A stretch of 64,000 bases of DNA from Muribaculaceae bacterium (GCA_009775265.1 VSPG01000001.1:186001-250000), one strand, 5' to 3'. Shown: positions 17,130 to 26,168, numbered from the stretch's first letter. Made by a program: numbers and translations. The notes: generated from the letters alone by a model not told the origin.

Positions 17130-17966
17130 TTATCGCGTAAATAAAGCGTCAACTTTATTTTTATTGGCTCCCAGTTCTATGGCTTTCCGGGCGTCGGCGT
17201 GGGCTTCGTCAAGTCTGTATCTGTCGCGGTTAAGCCATGCCCGGTAATAGTATAATTCTGCGTCGTAGCTGTATCGTTTAAGTCCAGCATCAATTATTTC
17301 GCCCGCCTTGCTTAGTTCGCTCAGGGCAAGCAGACATCCGGCGAGTCCTGAATAATATTCGGGAGCAGGGTCTTCCTCTATCAAGCGTTCAAAATATGGC
17401 ACGGCCTCGCGGTCGCGGCCGCTCAGCGAGTATAGTGCGCTTAGAGCCACCGCAGTGTCGAGTGCGCGCGGTTTCAATGTTTTTATAATGTCGAAATCTT
17501 TTTCGGCAAGGTCAAGACGGCCGCCGTACAAGCTCATTGTCCCGCGATAATATCGTGCTGTACAATTCAGAGAATCCAATTCAACTGCTTTGTCAAAATC
17601 GTCGTAAGCCTGGCGGCTCATTCCCATGTCGAGCTGCAGACGTCCGCGGTTGAGCAGAATCGTCACCATCGACGGAGCCCGCCGGTGTGCTTCGTCGAAC
17701 ACAGACAGAGCCATGGAATCTTGCCCGCATCGCCAGTATATGACGCCGAGGTTAGAAAGCAGCAGCACATTGCCGGGGTTGTCTGGGTCGACAGCCATGG
17801 CGTCGCGCAGTCTCGCGGCAGCCTCCTCATGGCGGTTGTCTGCTATGGCTTCTTCTGCCTCGCCGATGAGTATATAGTATGGCTGTGCTTCAAGAGAGTC
17901 GGCTTCTTGTTGAGCCGATGCGGAAAGGGCACATATTGCCGCAAAAAGTATTGATAGGCTTCTCAT
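17130..17966 (-). CDS. Exported tetratricopeptide-repeat protein
   Basis: A 278-residue TPR protein with a type I signal peptide (RSLSILFAAICALSASAQ), so probably periplasmic. At least six TPR units follow, for example AEEAIADNRHEEAAARLRDAM, NLGVIYWRCGQDSMALSVF, LNRGRLQLDMGMSRQAYDDF and YYRAWLNRDRYRLDEAHADA. No enzymatic domain is present, so a protein-protein scaffold role is inferred. A TACCTTTGC box lies only 6 bases before the ATG, which predicts an mRNA with almost no leader. It is divergent from the flavin-reductase-like gene, with 72 bases between start codons, and convergent with mltG. Confidence 0.85.
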   Translation of the reverse strand: MRSLSILFAAICALSASAQQEADSLEAQPYYILIGEAEEAIADNRHEEAAARLRDAMAVDPDNPGNVLLLSNLGVIYWRCGQDSMALSVFDEAHRRAPSMVTILLNRGRLQLDMGMSRQAYDDFDKAVELDSLNCTARYYRGTMSLYGGRLDLAEKDFDIIKTLKPRALDTAVALSALYSLSGRDREAVPYFERLIEEDPAPEYYSGLAGCLLALSELSKAGEIIDAGLKRYSYDAELYYYRAWLNRDRYRLDEAHADARKAIELGANKNKVDALFTR

Positions 17967-17972
17967 AGCCTT

Positions 17973-17981
17973 GCAAAGGTA
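17973..17981 (-). promoter_or_regulatory. -7 box of the exported TPR gene, almost touching its start codon
   Basis: On the minus strand this reads TACCTTTGC (TAnnTTTG consensus), 6 bases before the ATG. Transcription would begin at or very near the start codon. Confidence 0.55.
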
Positions 17982-18025
17982 GCAAACTTTGTAGGAAACA
18001 TGGCGTGTGTTTCACATTTTTTTAG

Positions 18026-18034
18026 TAGTTTTGC
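18026..18034 (+). promoter_or_regulatory. -7 box of the flavin-reductase-like gene, almost touching its start codon
   Basis: TAGTTTTGC ends 4 bases before the ATG at 18039. As on the opposite side of this 72-base divergent gap, the transcript is predicted to be leaderless or nearly so. Confidence 0.5.
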
Positions 18035-18038
18035 AATT

Positions 18039-18608
18039 ATGAAAGTGAACTGGAAACCCGGAACGATGGTTTATCCGTTGCCTGCGGCAATAGTGACCTG
18101 CGGCGACATGCATACCTCCAATATGCTGACAGTGGCATGGACCGGTACGATTTGTACCAATCCTCCGCTGCTGTATATAAGCGTGCGTCCGGAGCGTCAC
18201 AGCTATGGCATGTTGCGTAGCCGAATGGAGTTTACCCTTAATCTGACGACCGAGGCGATGGCACGTGCTACTGATTTTGTCGGAGTCCGTTCCGGACGTG
18301 ACTGTGACAAATGGGCTCTTACGGGGCTTACGCCGGTGCCCGGTCATGCTAATGCGTGCCCTGCCATAGCAGAATCGCCACTTTGCATAGAATGTCGTGT
18401 AAAGGAGATAATAAGACTTGGAAGCCACGACATGTTCATTGCCGATGTGGTCAATGTCATTGCAGACGACGTCTTTCTTGACCCTGATACAGGAGCGTTC
18501 GACCTTGCTGCGTCTGGAATTATGGCATACTGCCATGGCGGTTATTACGCATTGGGTGAAAAATTGGGAAAGTTCGGTTTCTCAGTAGCTAAAAACAAAC
18601 AAAAATAA
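18039..18608 (+). CDS. Flavin reductase-like FMN-binding split-barrel protein
   Basis: A 189-residue protein of the flavin reductase-like family, FMN-binding split-barrel enzymes that often reduce free flavin or other small substrates with NAD(P)H. Seen in the sequence: the opening GTMVYPLPAAIVTCGD, the FMN-contacting segment NMLTVAWTGTICTNPPLLYISVRPERHSY, FTLNLTTEAMARATDFVG, and the barrel strand CRVKEIIRLGSHDMFIADVV. The ATG at 18039 is chosen because the family signature starts at once; an earlier in-frame ATG at 18000 would place the promoter box inside the gene. glyA follows after 9 bases and is probably cotranscribed. The real substrate is unknown. Confidence 0.85.
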   Translation: MKVNWKPGTMVYPLPAAIVTCGDMHTSNMLTVAWTGTICTNPPLLYISVRPERHSYGMLRSRMEFTLNLTTEAMARATDFVGVRSGRDCDKWALTGLTPVPGHANACPAIAESPLCIECRVKEIIRLGSHDMFIADVVNVIADDVFLDPDTGAFDLAASGIMAYCHGGYYALGEKLGKFGFSVAKNKQK

Positions 18609-18617
18609 CAGAAGGTT

Positions 18618-19898
18618 ATGTATAAGGACAAGCAGATTTTCGACATTATCGCGCGCGAGGACGCACGTCAGCACATGGGTATGGAGCTTATAGCTTCCGA
18701 GAATTTTGTAAGCCCGCAGGTACTTGCTGCCATGGGGTCGTGCCTTACCAATAAATATGCCGAGGGTTATCCCGGAAAGCGTTATTATGGCGGTTGCCAG
18801 GTGGTGGACGAAGCGGAAGAACTGGCTATTGACCGCCTCAAGAAGCTCTTTGGCGCGCAATGGGCAAATGTTCAGCCCCATTCCGGCGCTCAAGCCAATA
18901 TGGCTGCAATTATGGCTTGTCTGAATCCTGGCGACACGCTTATGGGGCTGAATCTCTCGCAAGGCGGCCACCTTACGCATGGCAGCCCTGTGAATTTTTC
19001 TGGAATGCTATACCGTGTTGTGGATTATGGAGTTGATGCCGAGACCGGACTTGTCGACTATGATAAAATGGAAGAAACGGCTCTGCGAGAGCGTCCCCAT
19101 CTCATCGTCGGCGGTGCGAGCGCATATAGCAGAGAATGGGATTACGCCCGTATGCGCCGTATAGCCGACAGCATCGGTGCTATTTTCATGGTTGATATGG
19201 CGCATCCCGCAGGACTGATAGCAGCAGGGCTTCTTGACAATCCGCTTCGATATGCCCATATTGTTACCTCCACGACCCACAAGACGCTGCGCGGTCCGCG
19301 TGGCGGTGTCATAATGATGGGCGAAGACTTTGAGAACCCATGGGGAAAGACTACACCCAAGGGACAGGTGAAAATGATGTCGGCTCTGCTCGATTCGTCT
19401 GTTTTTCCCGGTGTGCAGGGTGGCCCTCTCGAAAATGTGGTTGCAGCAAAAGCCGTAGCGTTCGGAGAGGCTCTTTCGCCTGCATTTAAAGAATATCAGC
19501 ACCATGTGCTGCTTAATGCGCGTGCCCTTGCCAAAGCGCTTAAAGATAAAGGCTACAAAATCGTGAGCGGCGGTACAGACAATCATTGCGTGCTCATAGA
19601 CTTGCGTGAAAATCTTCCTGAACTTACCGGTAAAGTGGCTGAAAAGGCTCTTGTGGAGGCCGATATTACAGCAAACAAGAATATGGTGCCTTTCGACACC
19701 CGTTCGCCGTTCCAGACGTCAGGTATACGTCTCGGCACTCCAGCCATAACTACACGTGGAGCCGATGTGATTATGATGACGGTTGTCGCAGACCTTATAG
19801 ATGAGGTGCTGCACAATGTCGATAACGCCGAAGCAATAGCGGCCGTGCGTGAGCAGGTCAATGCCATGATGGCTCCGATGCCTATTTTTTCAGAATAA
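18618..19898 (+). CDS. glyA: Serine hydroxymethyltransferase
   Basis: PLP enzyme that converts serine and tetrahydrofolate to glycine and 5,10-methylene-THF, the main source of one-carbon units. The 426-residue length is standard. Recognised by IASENFVSPQVLAAMGS, TNKYAEGYPGKRYYGGC, QPHSGAQANMA and the PLP-lysine motif VTSTTHKTLRGPRGG (Lys222). The C-terminal block FDTRSPFQTSGIRLGTPA is also canonical. It lies between a flavin-reductase-like gene (9 bases upstream) and ispD (17 bases downstream), all in one direction, so a shared transcript is likely. Confidence 0.97.
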   Translation: MYKDKQIFDIIAREDARQHMGMELIASENFVSPQVLAAMGSCLTNKYAEGYPGKRYYGGCQVVDEAEELAIDRLKKLFGAQWANVQPHSGAQANMAAIMACLNPGDTLMGLNLSQGGHLTHGSPVNFSGMLYRVVDYGVDAETGLVDYDKMEETALRERPHLIVGGASAYSREWDYARMRRIADSIGAIFMVDMAHPAGLIAAGLLDNPLRYAHIVTSTTHKTLRGPRGGVIMMGEDFENPWGKTTPKGQVKMMSALLDSSVFPGVQGGPLENVVAAKAVAFGEALSPAFKEYQHHVLLNARALAKALKDKGYKIVSGGTDNHCVLIDLRENLPELTGKVAEKALVEADITANKNMVPFDTRSPFQTSGIRLGTPAITTRGADVIMMTVVADLIDEVLHNVDNAEAIAAVREQVNAMMAPMPIFSE

Positions 19899-19915
19899 AG
19901 GAGTTTGTATAAGGC

Positions 19916-20605
19916 ATGAAAGCTCATGTGATAATTGTGGCGGCAGGAAGTGGCTCTCGTTTTGGCTCAACTCTGCCGAAGCAATTTTGTGAACTTATGG
20001 GAAGGCCGGTGCTTATGCACACAGTAGAACGCCTTCGGTCGGCTTTGCCCGGTGCGGCCATGACGCTTGTGCTCAGCCGGCAGATGGAAGACTATTGGTG
20101 CGAATTGTGCCGCCGGCATTCATTCGATTCTCCTCGTATTGTGCATGGCGGCGCCACACGTTCGGAGTCGGTGCGAAATGCAGTAGGCGCAATATCCGAT
20201 GCGCCGGAAGTAGTGCTGGTGCATGACGGCGCGCGTCCGCTTGTCGATGCCGCTTGTGTTCATGCAGTGATGGAGGCCATGGCAGATTGCGATATAGATG
20301 GAGCAATTCCGGTTGTGGCCGTGTCTGATTCGTTGAGGCGGATACATACCGACGGGGGCGCTTCAGATGCTGTGGACCGGACAATGTTCAGAGCAGTACA
20401 GACTCCGCAGGCTTTCCGCTACGACAAGCTTTCCATGGCGTATGCCGCAGACGGAGCCCTTGATTTCAGCGACGATGCATCGCTTATGGAATATTGCGGT
20501 TATGGAAAAATAGTGCTTACGGATGGCTCGTCTTCCAATATAAAGATTACCAATCCCGCCGACCTTGCCGTGGCCGGCTGCATTCTCGCCATGCAGATGC
20601 AATGA
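19916..20605 (+). CDS. ispD: 2-C-methyl-D-erythritol 4-phosphate cytidylyltransferase
   Basis: Third step of the MEP isoprenoid pathway: joins CTP and MEP to give CDP-ME. The 229-residue product shows the nucleotidyltransferase start HVIIVAAGSGSRFGSTLPKQF, the GGATRSESVRNAV motif, VLVHDGARPLV, and TPQAFRYDKL followed by DDASLMEY near the C-terminus, all typical of IspD. An AAAGGAG sequence lies 13 bases upstream of the ATG, overlapping the end of glyA. The stop overlaps the recG start (ATGA), so the two are translationally coupled. Confidence 0.96.
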   Translation: MKAHVIIVAAGSGSRFGSTLPKQFCELMGRPVLMHTVERLRSALPGAAMTLVLSRQMEDYWCELCRRHSFDSPRIVHGGATRSESVRNAVGAISDAPEVVLVHDGARPLVDAACVHAVMEAMADCDIDGAIPVVAVSDSLRRIHTDGGASDAVDRTMFRAVQTPQAFRYDKLSMAYAADGALDFSDDASLMEYCGYGKIVLTDGSSSNIKITNPADLAVAGCILAMQMQ

Positions 20606-22692
20606 ATTCGTTGCGTGCGCTGAGTATAAAATATGTGAAAGGAGTAGGTCCTAAACGGGCCGAGCTTCTTGAATCCCAATTGGGCATCCGCAATGCCTAC
20701 GACCTTTTGCACCATTTTCCGACGCATTACCTCGACCGTTCGACGGTGTACAGAATCGCTGATTTTGAGGGAGATATGCCTGCGGTGCAGGTTAGGGGAC
20801 GGTTTGTCAGTCTCAATACAATCGGAGAAGGAGCCAAAATGCGTCTGGTAGGTCTTTTTTCCGATGGCAGCAAGGCGATGGATGTGGTATGGTTTAAGGG
20901 CATAGCCACCCTTAAGCGCAAATTGCTTACAGACACGGATTATGTGCTTTTTGGCAAGCCGAGTGAGTTTAACGGACGTTGGCAGATGTCGCATCCTGAA
21001 ATCGAGTCACCTTCGCTGGCTATGACTGCGACCGGCATACGCGGCATATATCCTCTGACAGAAACGCTGCGCTCGCGAAATATAGGTTCACGACAGTTTC
21101 AACTGTGGATTCAGGGCGTGCTTGATTCTCATCCGTCCATAAAGGAGACTTTGCCTCAGTCGGTTGTTGGTCCATTGGGGCTTATGTCGCTCGATGATGC
21201 CATACGGGCCATACATTGCCCTTCTGACAATGCAGCATTGCAGCGCGCTCGCTTGCGGTTAAAGTTTGAGGAACTGTTCTACATTCAAGTCGATATGTTG
21301 CGGCGCAACCGCAGGCGTAAGGGCGAGAGCGTAGGACATCCGATGCCCCGTGTGGGAGACGCTTTCAATACATTCTATACCGAATGCCTCCCGTTTGAAC
21401 TCACCGGAGCACAGAAACGGGTCGTAAAGGAAATACGTTCCGACCTTTTGAGCGGACGCCAGATGAACAGGCTTGTACAAGGCGACGTGGGTAGCGGGAA
21501 AACTCTGGTTGCGCTTATGGCAATGCTGATAGCGGTAGACAATGGCATGCAGGCTTGTCTTATGGCTCCTACGGAAATTCTTGCCACCCAGCATTTCGAA
21601 ACTATTTCAGAAATGCTTCGGCCTGCAGGGGTAAGCGTTGGGCTTTTGAAAGGCTCCACGCGTGCGGCAGAGCGCAGAAAAATCCATGAGTCATTGCGCG
21701 ATGGTTCGTTGGATATTCTTGTGGGCACGCATGCTATTATAGAAGATGGTGTGGAGTTTCGCAATCTTGGAATGGCTGTCATTGACGAGCAGCATCGCTT
21801 CGGCGTGGCTCAGCGGGCAAGACTATGGGCGAAGAACGATGTGGGACCCCATGTGCTGGTTATGACTGCCACTCCGATACCGCGTACGCTTGCCATGACA
21901 GTATATGGCGACCTTGACGTAAGCGTTATAGACGAGTTGCCTCCCGGCCGAAAGCCCATAGCCACAGTGTTGCGCTATGAGCCGCAGCGCCTGCAGGTGT
22001 ATAAAGCAACATATGCCCAATTGCGTGCCGGAAGGCAGGTATATATAGTTTATCCGCTTATAGAAGAGAATGAAAAACTCGATTTGCGGAGTTTGAACGA
22101 AGGCTATGGAATCGTGTGCGACACATTCCCGGATTTTAAAGTGGCTTTTGTCCACGGGCGTATGAAGCCGGCCGAGAAAGACTATCAGATGGGGTTGTTT
22201 GCATCGGGCGAGGCACGCATATTGGTTGCCACGACAGTCATAGAAGTGGGGGTGAATGTGCCGAACGCCTCCGTCATGATAATTGAGAATGCAGAACGTT
22301 TCGGGCTTTCGCAGTTGCACCAGTTGCGTGGACGTGTCGGGCGTGGTGCAGACCAAAGCTATTGCATACTTATGAGTCGCCACAATATAGCCACAGATAC
22401 GCGAAAACGCCTCGAACTTATGACTCAGACTACCGACGGTTTTGTCGTGGCAGAAGCCGACATGCAGATGAGAGGCCCCGGCGACATAGAGGGTACGATG
22501 CAGAGCGGTGTTCCGTTTGATTTGCGAATTACCAATCTTGCAACCGACGGCGCCATCGTGCAGATGGCACGCGATGCGGCCACCCGCCTCCTTGACAGCG
22601 ATCCGTCGCTGATGCAGGCCGACAATGCCGTTTTCCGGCGAGAGCTTGAAGCGTGTATAAAACGGAGCGCCGACTGGAGTCGTATATCATAG
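20602..22692 (+). CDS. recG: ATP-dependent DNA helicase RecG
   Basis: Branch-migrating helicase that remodels stalled replication forks and Holliday junctions. Start at 20602 is chosen for the ATGA overlap with ispD and because MNSLRALSIKYVKGVGPKRAELL is the usual RecG beginning; the frame is open further upstream inside ispD. The 696-residue product has the N-terminal wedge/OB domain, then motif I GDVGSGKT (residues 294-301), the DEQH box (395-398) rather than DEAH, motif III VMTATPIPRTLAM, the helicase C domain with VATTVIEVGVNVPNAS and QLHQLRGRVGRG, and the terminal RecG region. Its stop overlaps the stop of the convergent MATE gene by 6 bases. Confidence 0.97.
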   Translation: MNSLRALSIKYVKGVGPKRAELLESQLGIRNAYDLLHHFPTHYLDRSTVYRIADFEGDMPAVQVRGRFVSLNTIGEGAKMRLVGLFSDGSKAMDVVWFKGIATLKRKLLTDTDYVLFGKPSEFNGRWQMSHPEIESPSLAMTATGIRGIYPLTETLRSRNIGSRQFQLWIQGVLDSHPSIKETLPQSVVGPLGLMSLDDAIRAIHCPSDNAALQRARLRLKFEELFYIQVDMLRRNRRRKGESVGHPMPRVGDAFNTFYTECLPFELTGAQKRVVKEIRSDLLSGRQMNRLVQGDVGSGKTLVALMAMLIAVDNGMQACLMAPTEILATQHFETISEMLRPAGVSVGLLKGSTRAAERRKIHESLRDGSLDILVGTHAIIEDGVEFRNLGMAVIDEQHRFGVAQRARLWAKNDVGPHVLVMTATPIPRTLAMTVYGDLDVSVIDELPPGRKPIATVLRYEPQRLQVYKATYAQLRAGRQVYIVYPLIEENEKLDLRSLNEGYGIVCDTFPDFKVAFVHGRMKPAEKDYQMGLFASGEARILVATTVIEVGVNVPNASVMIIENAERFGLSQLHQLRGRVGRGADQSYCILMSRHNIATDTRKRLELMTQTTDGFVVAEADMQMRGPGDIEGTMQSGVPFDLRITNLATDGAIVQMARDAATRLLDSDPSLMQADNAVFRRELEACIKRSADWSRIS

Positions 22693-24108
22693 CATGGCTG
22701 CTGCCGTTTTGACATTCTTACACCAGCTTCCCGACCACATTCTCCAAAGAAATATCAGTCCGCGGAAAGTGAGTTCCACGGCCATCGCTATCCATACGCC
22801 GCGCAGTCCCATAGCAGGTGCAAGCAATGCGGCCACCGGGATACGCACAAGCCATATGCTGCCGAAGTTCATGACGGCGGGCCACATAGTGTCCCCGACT
22901 CCTACAAATGCTCCGTACGCCACGATGGATGCCGCATACATAGGTTCGGCCCACGCTTCTATCCTCAGCACTTCCGTGCCAAGCTGCCTTATGGCTTCGA
23001 CCGGAGTCATTATATCCATCATGACAGGCGCGGCTATATACATTATGGCTCCCATTATTGTCATTACCGCCATTCCCATGCCTACGCTTATATAGCAGAA
23101 ACTTTTCACGAGTTCGGGCCGTCGTGCTCCGAAACTTTGTCCTGTCAGAGTTGTGGCAGCATCGCCGATGCCGAATCCGGGCATGTAGCAAAGGCTTTCC
23201 GCTGTTACTGCAAAGGCATTTGCGGCTATGGCAACCACTCCAAGAGGAGCAACAATTATTGTAATCATTATCTGCGCGCCGCAGAATATGGCGTGTTCGA
23301 GTGTCATAGGCACAGAAATCCGGACGGCACGTCGCAACACATCGCGGGTAGGGCGGAAACTGCCGCGAGGACGTCCTTTAATCCGCAAATCCGGTTGCAG
23401 CGCAAGAAGGTACCACATCATGAGTGCTGCTACTATGACTTCCGCCAATACAGTGCCGATGGCAGCTCCAAGTACCCCGAGTCCCGCTCCGGGCACATTC
23501 AGCGAAACACCGGCTATGGAGATTTCACGAGTTGGGAATATCAGGAAGAAATTGAAAACTATGTCGAGCACGCACATCAGCACATTCAGAAGGCTCGGAA
23601 CCTTCATGTTGCCGGCACATCGCAGCATGCCTCCGCCGAGGTAGTTCATCGTGAGCAACGGCAATGCGGCAATGAAAACGGAGAAATATAGCGAGGCATC
23701 GTGACGTAATACATCTTCGCCGCCGAGCCATTCCGGAAGTTTGGGTGCGAGCAGAAGGCCGGCAACAGAGGCAAAGACGGCAAACAGCAGACATGAGGTT
23801 ATGCCCTGACGCACTACGGAACGCGCTTGAGACTGTTCTTTTGCGCCGAGTCGGTGAGCCACTTGCACGGAAAACCCCATTGTCACCATTGAACAGATGC
23901 CCCAGAAAAACCATAGAGAACTGCTCATCAGGCCGACAGAAGCCGAACAATCGGCTCCGAGGCGTCCTACCATTGATGCGTCGATATACTGCATTAGTAT
24001 GCTCGACAACTGGGCCATAATGGCCGGCATTGACAGTTTGGCGGCAAGAGATAGCTTGGAGCTCAGGTTAAGAGCCTCTCCGTTTTGAATCTGTGATATA
24101 TCGGCCAC
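22687..24108 (-). CDS. MATE-family efflux transporter
   Basis: Multidrug and toxin extrusion family antiporter, inner membrane, about 12 transmembrane helices. The first helices are visible in LSMPAIMAQLSSILMQYIDASMVGRLGADCSASVG, and the second half repeats the pattern (RISVPMTLEHAIFCGAQIMITIIVAPLG), as in the two-lobed MATE fold. Start is uncertain: the frame runs up to an ATG at 24177, but that overlaps the upstream gene by 67 bases; a GTG at 24108 directly follows that gene's stop and is used here. It is the last gene of a DUF3737-PatB-MATE operon. The exported compound is unknown; the PatB-type enzyme next door makes a sulfur-containing or amine metabolite conceivable. Confidence 0.88.
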   Translation of the reverse strand: MADISQIQNGEALNLSSKLSLAAKLSMPAIMAQLSSILMQYIDASMVGRLGADCSASVGLMSSSLWFFWGICSMVTMGFSVQVAHRLGAKEQSQARSVVRQGITSCLLFAVFASVAGLLLAPKLPEWLGGEDVLRHDASLYFSVFIAALPLLTMNYLGGGMLRCAGNMKVPSLLNVLMCVLDIVFNFFLIFPTREISIAGVSLNVPGAGLGVLGAAIGTVLAEVIVAALMMWYLLALQPDLRIKGRPRGSFRPTRDVLRRAVRISVPMTLEHAIFCGAQIMITIIVAPLGVVAIAANAFAVTAESLCYMPGFGIGDAATTLTGQSFGARRPELVKSFCYISVGMGMAVMTIMGAIMYIAAPVMMDIMTPVEAIRQLGTEVLRIEAWAEPMYAASIVAYGAFVGVGDTMWPAVMNFGSIWLVRIPVAALLAPAMGLRGVWIAMAVELTFRGLIFLWRMWSGSWCKNVKTAAAML

Positions 24109-24110
24109 GT

Positions 24111-25277
24111 TTACAGCAGAGTCTTTATTCCGCCGGCCATTCGCCGAAGCCCTTCGGCAAGGCGGCTGCGGGGACATGCGAGATTGATACGTATGAATCC
24201 TTCGCTACCATACATTTCGCCGGCGTTCACCCACACTTGGTGGTTGTTTAAGAGATATTTTTCAAGCTCGTCGGATTTAATACCTGTGGGTGTTATATCT
24301 ACCCATGCCAGATATGTTGCTTCGAGCTCGGCAACTTGTAGCTTAGGCAGTTCGCGGCTCATGAATTTACGGAAAAACATATAGTTGCCGTGCAGATATT
24401 CTATAAGTTGTTCAAGCCATGGCAGGCTTTCGTTATAGGCCGCCTTAAGTGCTTCTACCCCAAACGGATTTATATCACACACCTCGTTGATGTTTATGGC
24501 TTTGTCAATGTCGCGGCGCATACCGGGGTCAGGACATATAATATTGGCTATCTGTAATCCTGCCGTATTGAAAGCCTTGCTCGGAGAATTGCAGACAACA
24601 AAATGGCACCCTTCCGCAACGGTGTCGAAGGGTGTAAACACATGTCCGGGCATTGTGAGTTCGCAATGAATTTCGTCGCTTACAACCACAACGCCGTGGC
24701 GTGCACATATATGCGCGACGTGCCGCAATTCATTTTCGCTCCAGCACCTGCCGGCAGGATTATGAGGGTTGCACAGCAGCATTGCCTTTACTTCCGGACG
24801 GGAGACACACCGTTCGAGGTCCTCAAAATCCATCCTGTAGGTAAAGCCTTGGGGTGTATCTACACGCAGCAGAGGGCTGTCGATTATGTGGCATCCATTA
24901 TTGCGTACCGATGAAAAAAAGCAGTTATAGACCGGTGTCTGCAGCACGACGCCGTCTCCTTCGCGGCATAATGCTTTGATTACTGCTGATATGGCCGGTA
25001 CCACTCCGGATGTATATATTACTTCGTCGCGGTTGAAGTGCCAGTTGTGGCGTCGGCAAAACCATCCGGTCAGTGCTTCGTAATAATCGTCAGGAACACG
25101 CACATATCCGAACACGCCATGGTCGACACGCCGATGCAGAGCTTCCGTAATGGCTGGAGCAGTGCGGAAATCCATGTCGGCTACCCAAAGAGGTACTATA
25201 TCCCTTGATTCAGCAGAATCCCATTTATAGGATGCAGTGCCACGGCGTTCGGGCGATGTGTCAAAATCAAATTTCAT
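24111..25277 (-). CDS. MalY/PatB-type PLP aminotransferase, putative cystathionine beta-lyase
   Basis: Class I/II fold-type I PLP enzyme of the MalY/PatB group, which usually act as C-S beta-lyases releasing pyruvate, ammonia and a thiol. Seen: the family opening KFDFDTSPERRGTASYKWD, VPLWVADMDF, VIYTSGVVPAISAVIKAL, LLCNPHNPAGR, VVSDEIHCEL and the PLP-lysine motif NSPSKAFNTAGLQ. The ATG at 25277 overlaps the upstream DUF3737 stop (ATGA) and gives 388 residues, the usual size. Coupling to the DUF3737 gene means they are made in step. True substrate not known. Confidence 0.92.
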   Translation of the reverse strand: MKFDFDTSPERRGTASYKWDSAESRDIVPLWVADMDFRTAPAITEALHRRVDHGVFGYVRVPDDYYEALTGWFCRRHNWHFNRDEVIYTSGVVPAISAVIKALCREGDGVVLQTPVYNCFFSSVRNNGCHIIDSPLLRVDTPQGFTYRMDFEDLERCVSRPEVKAMLLCNPHNPAGRCWSENELRHVAHICARHGVVVVSDEIHCELTMPGHVFTPFDTVAEGCHFVVCNSPSKAFNTAGLQIANIICPDPGMRRDIDKAININEVCDINPFGVEALKAAYNESLPWLEQLIEYLHGNYMFFRKFMSRELPKLQVAELEATYLAWVDITPTGIKSDELEKYLLNNHQVWVNAGEMYGSEGFIRINLACPRSRLAEGLRRMAGGIKTLL

Positions 25278-26119
25278 AGGTCTGTTATTATGCGGCAGTC
25301 GGCAGGGCTTTTTATGAATTTGTCGATATGTATGTCGCCGACGCCTTTGCAATGGATTTCGCCGGAGCGGGGATTGAAAATACTTATAATATGTGAGTTC
25401 ACGCTTGCATTGACATCGCTGTCCTCAAATGCGCGGTCACATTCATCGGTCATTATGCAGTCTTCTAACACAAGGTTTTCGCAATAGCACAGGGGCTGTG
25501 TGCCGCTTATACGGCAACGTACGAGCCGTAGATTCATGGAGTGCCAACCGAGATATTCGCCTGTGAGTTCGGAGTCATAGATGGTTACGTTTTCAGTATT
25601 CCATACGGCGTCTTTGGAGTTGAGTACAGCATTGCGTATTTCCACGTTGCGGCAGTATTGGAAAGAATAATTTCCGTCCAGACGGTATTTATCGATGACA
25701 ATATCGGAGCAATGCATGAAGATATAATCGGCATTGGATGTATTCACGTCATGGAGGCGTATACCGTTGCAATGCCAGAATGTCTCCTGTGCGTCGGGGA
25801 TTCGTACGCGCTCAAGTGACAAGGATTGCATTTCGCGGAACATCTTAGGGGCATCTACTTGTGTGTCGGTCATGACAAGACCTTTGGAATACCATAGCGC
25901 AGCGCGCGCTCCGGGAGTGAACACGCAGTTGTCGATACGGAAAGTTTCGACATGCCAAAAGGGATATTTGCCTTCGAAGCGGCAGCCTACGGCTTCTATA
26001 TTGCTGCAACATTTCAAGGCCGACTCTCCTTCTTGTACGGTCACATTTTCAAGACGCAGGTCTTTGGAACCAAACAAGGGTCTCTCTCCTGCAAAATCTG
26101 TATTCCTGATGAGTTCCAT
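25274..26119 (-). CDS. DUF3737 right-handed beta-helix-like protein
   Basis: A 281-residue protein matching the DUF3737 family (opening ELIRNTDFAGERPLFGSKDLRLENV). It has no signal peptide, so is probably cytoplasmic. The sequence is built of rungs of about 20 residues. Nearly all carry an aromatic-Cys/Ser pair before Asn or Asp: LKCCSNI, FWHVETF, LWYSKGL, FWHCNGI, FMHCSDI, FQYCRNV, VWNTENV, GWHSMNL, LCYCENL. This is what a right-handed parallel beta-helix with stacked aromatic and cysteine ladders would look like. Function is unknown. The -7 box is 18 bases upstream, and the stop overlaps the PatB start. Confidence 0.85.
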   Translation of the reverse strand: MELIRNTDFAGERPLFGSKDLRLENVTVQEGESALKCCSNIEAVGCRFEGKYPFWHVETFRIDNCVFTPGARAALWYSKGLVMTDTQVDAPKMFREMQSLSLERVRIPDAQETFWHCNGIRLHDVNTSNADYIFMHCSDIVIDKYRLDGNYSFQYCRNVEIRNAVLNSKDAVWNTENVTIYDSELTGEYLGWHSMNLRLVRCRISGTQPLCYCENLVLEDCIMTDECDRAFEDSDVNASVNSHIISIFNPRSGEIHCKGVGDIHIDKFIKSPADCRIITDL

Positions 26120-26137
26120 ATGCTATTTTTTACTTAT

Positions 26138-26146
26138 GCAAAAGTA
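26138..26146 (-). promoter_or_regulatory. -7 box of the DUF3737-patB-MATE operon
   Basis: Minus strand reads TACTTTTGC, 18 bases before the ATG. It is arranged back to back with the fumarase box 22 bases away. Confidence 0.5.
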
Positions 26147-26168
26147 CTAATAATCCCGCGGAATTTTG

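Noticed and set aside
20494..20601. Upstream extension of recG
   Set aside because: It lies inside ispD in another frame; the RecG family begins at 20602, which overlaps the ispD stop as ATGA.
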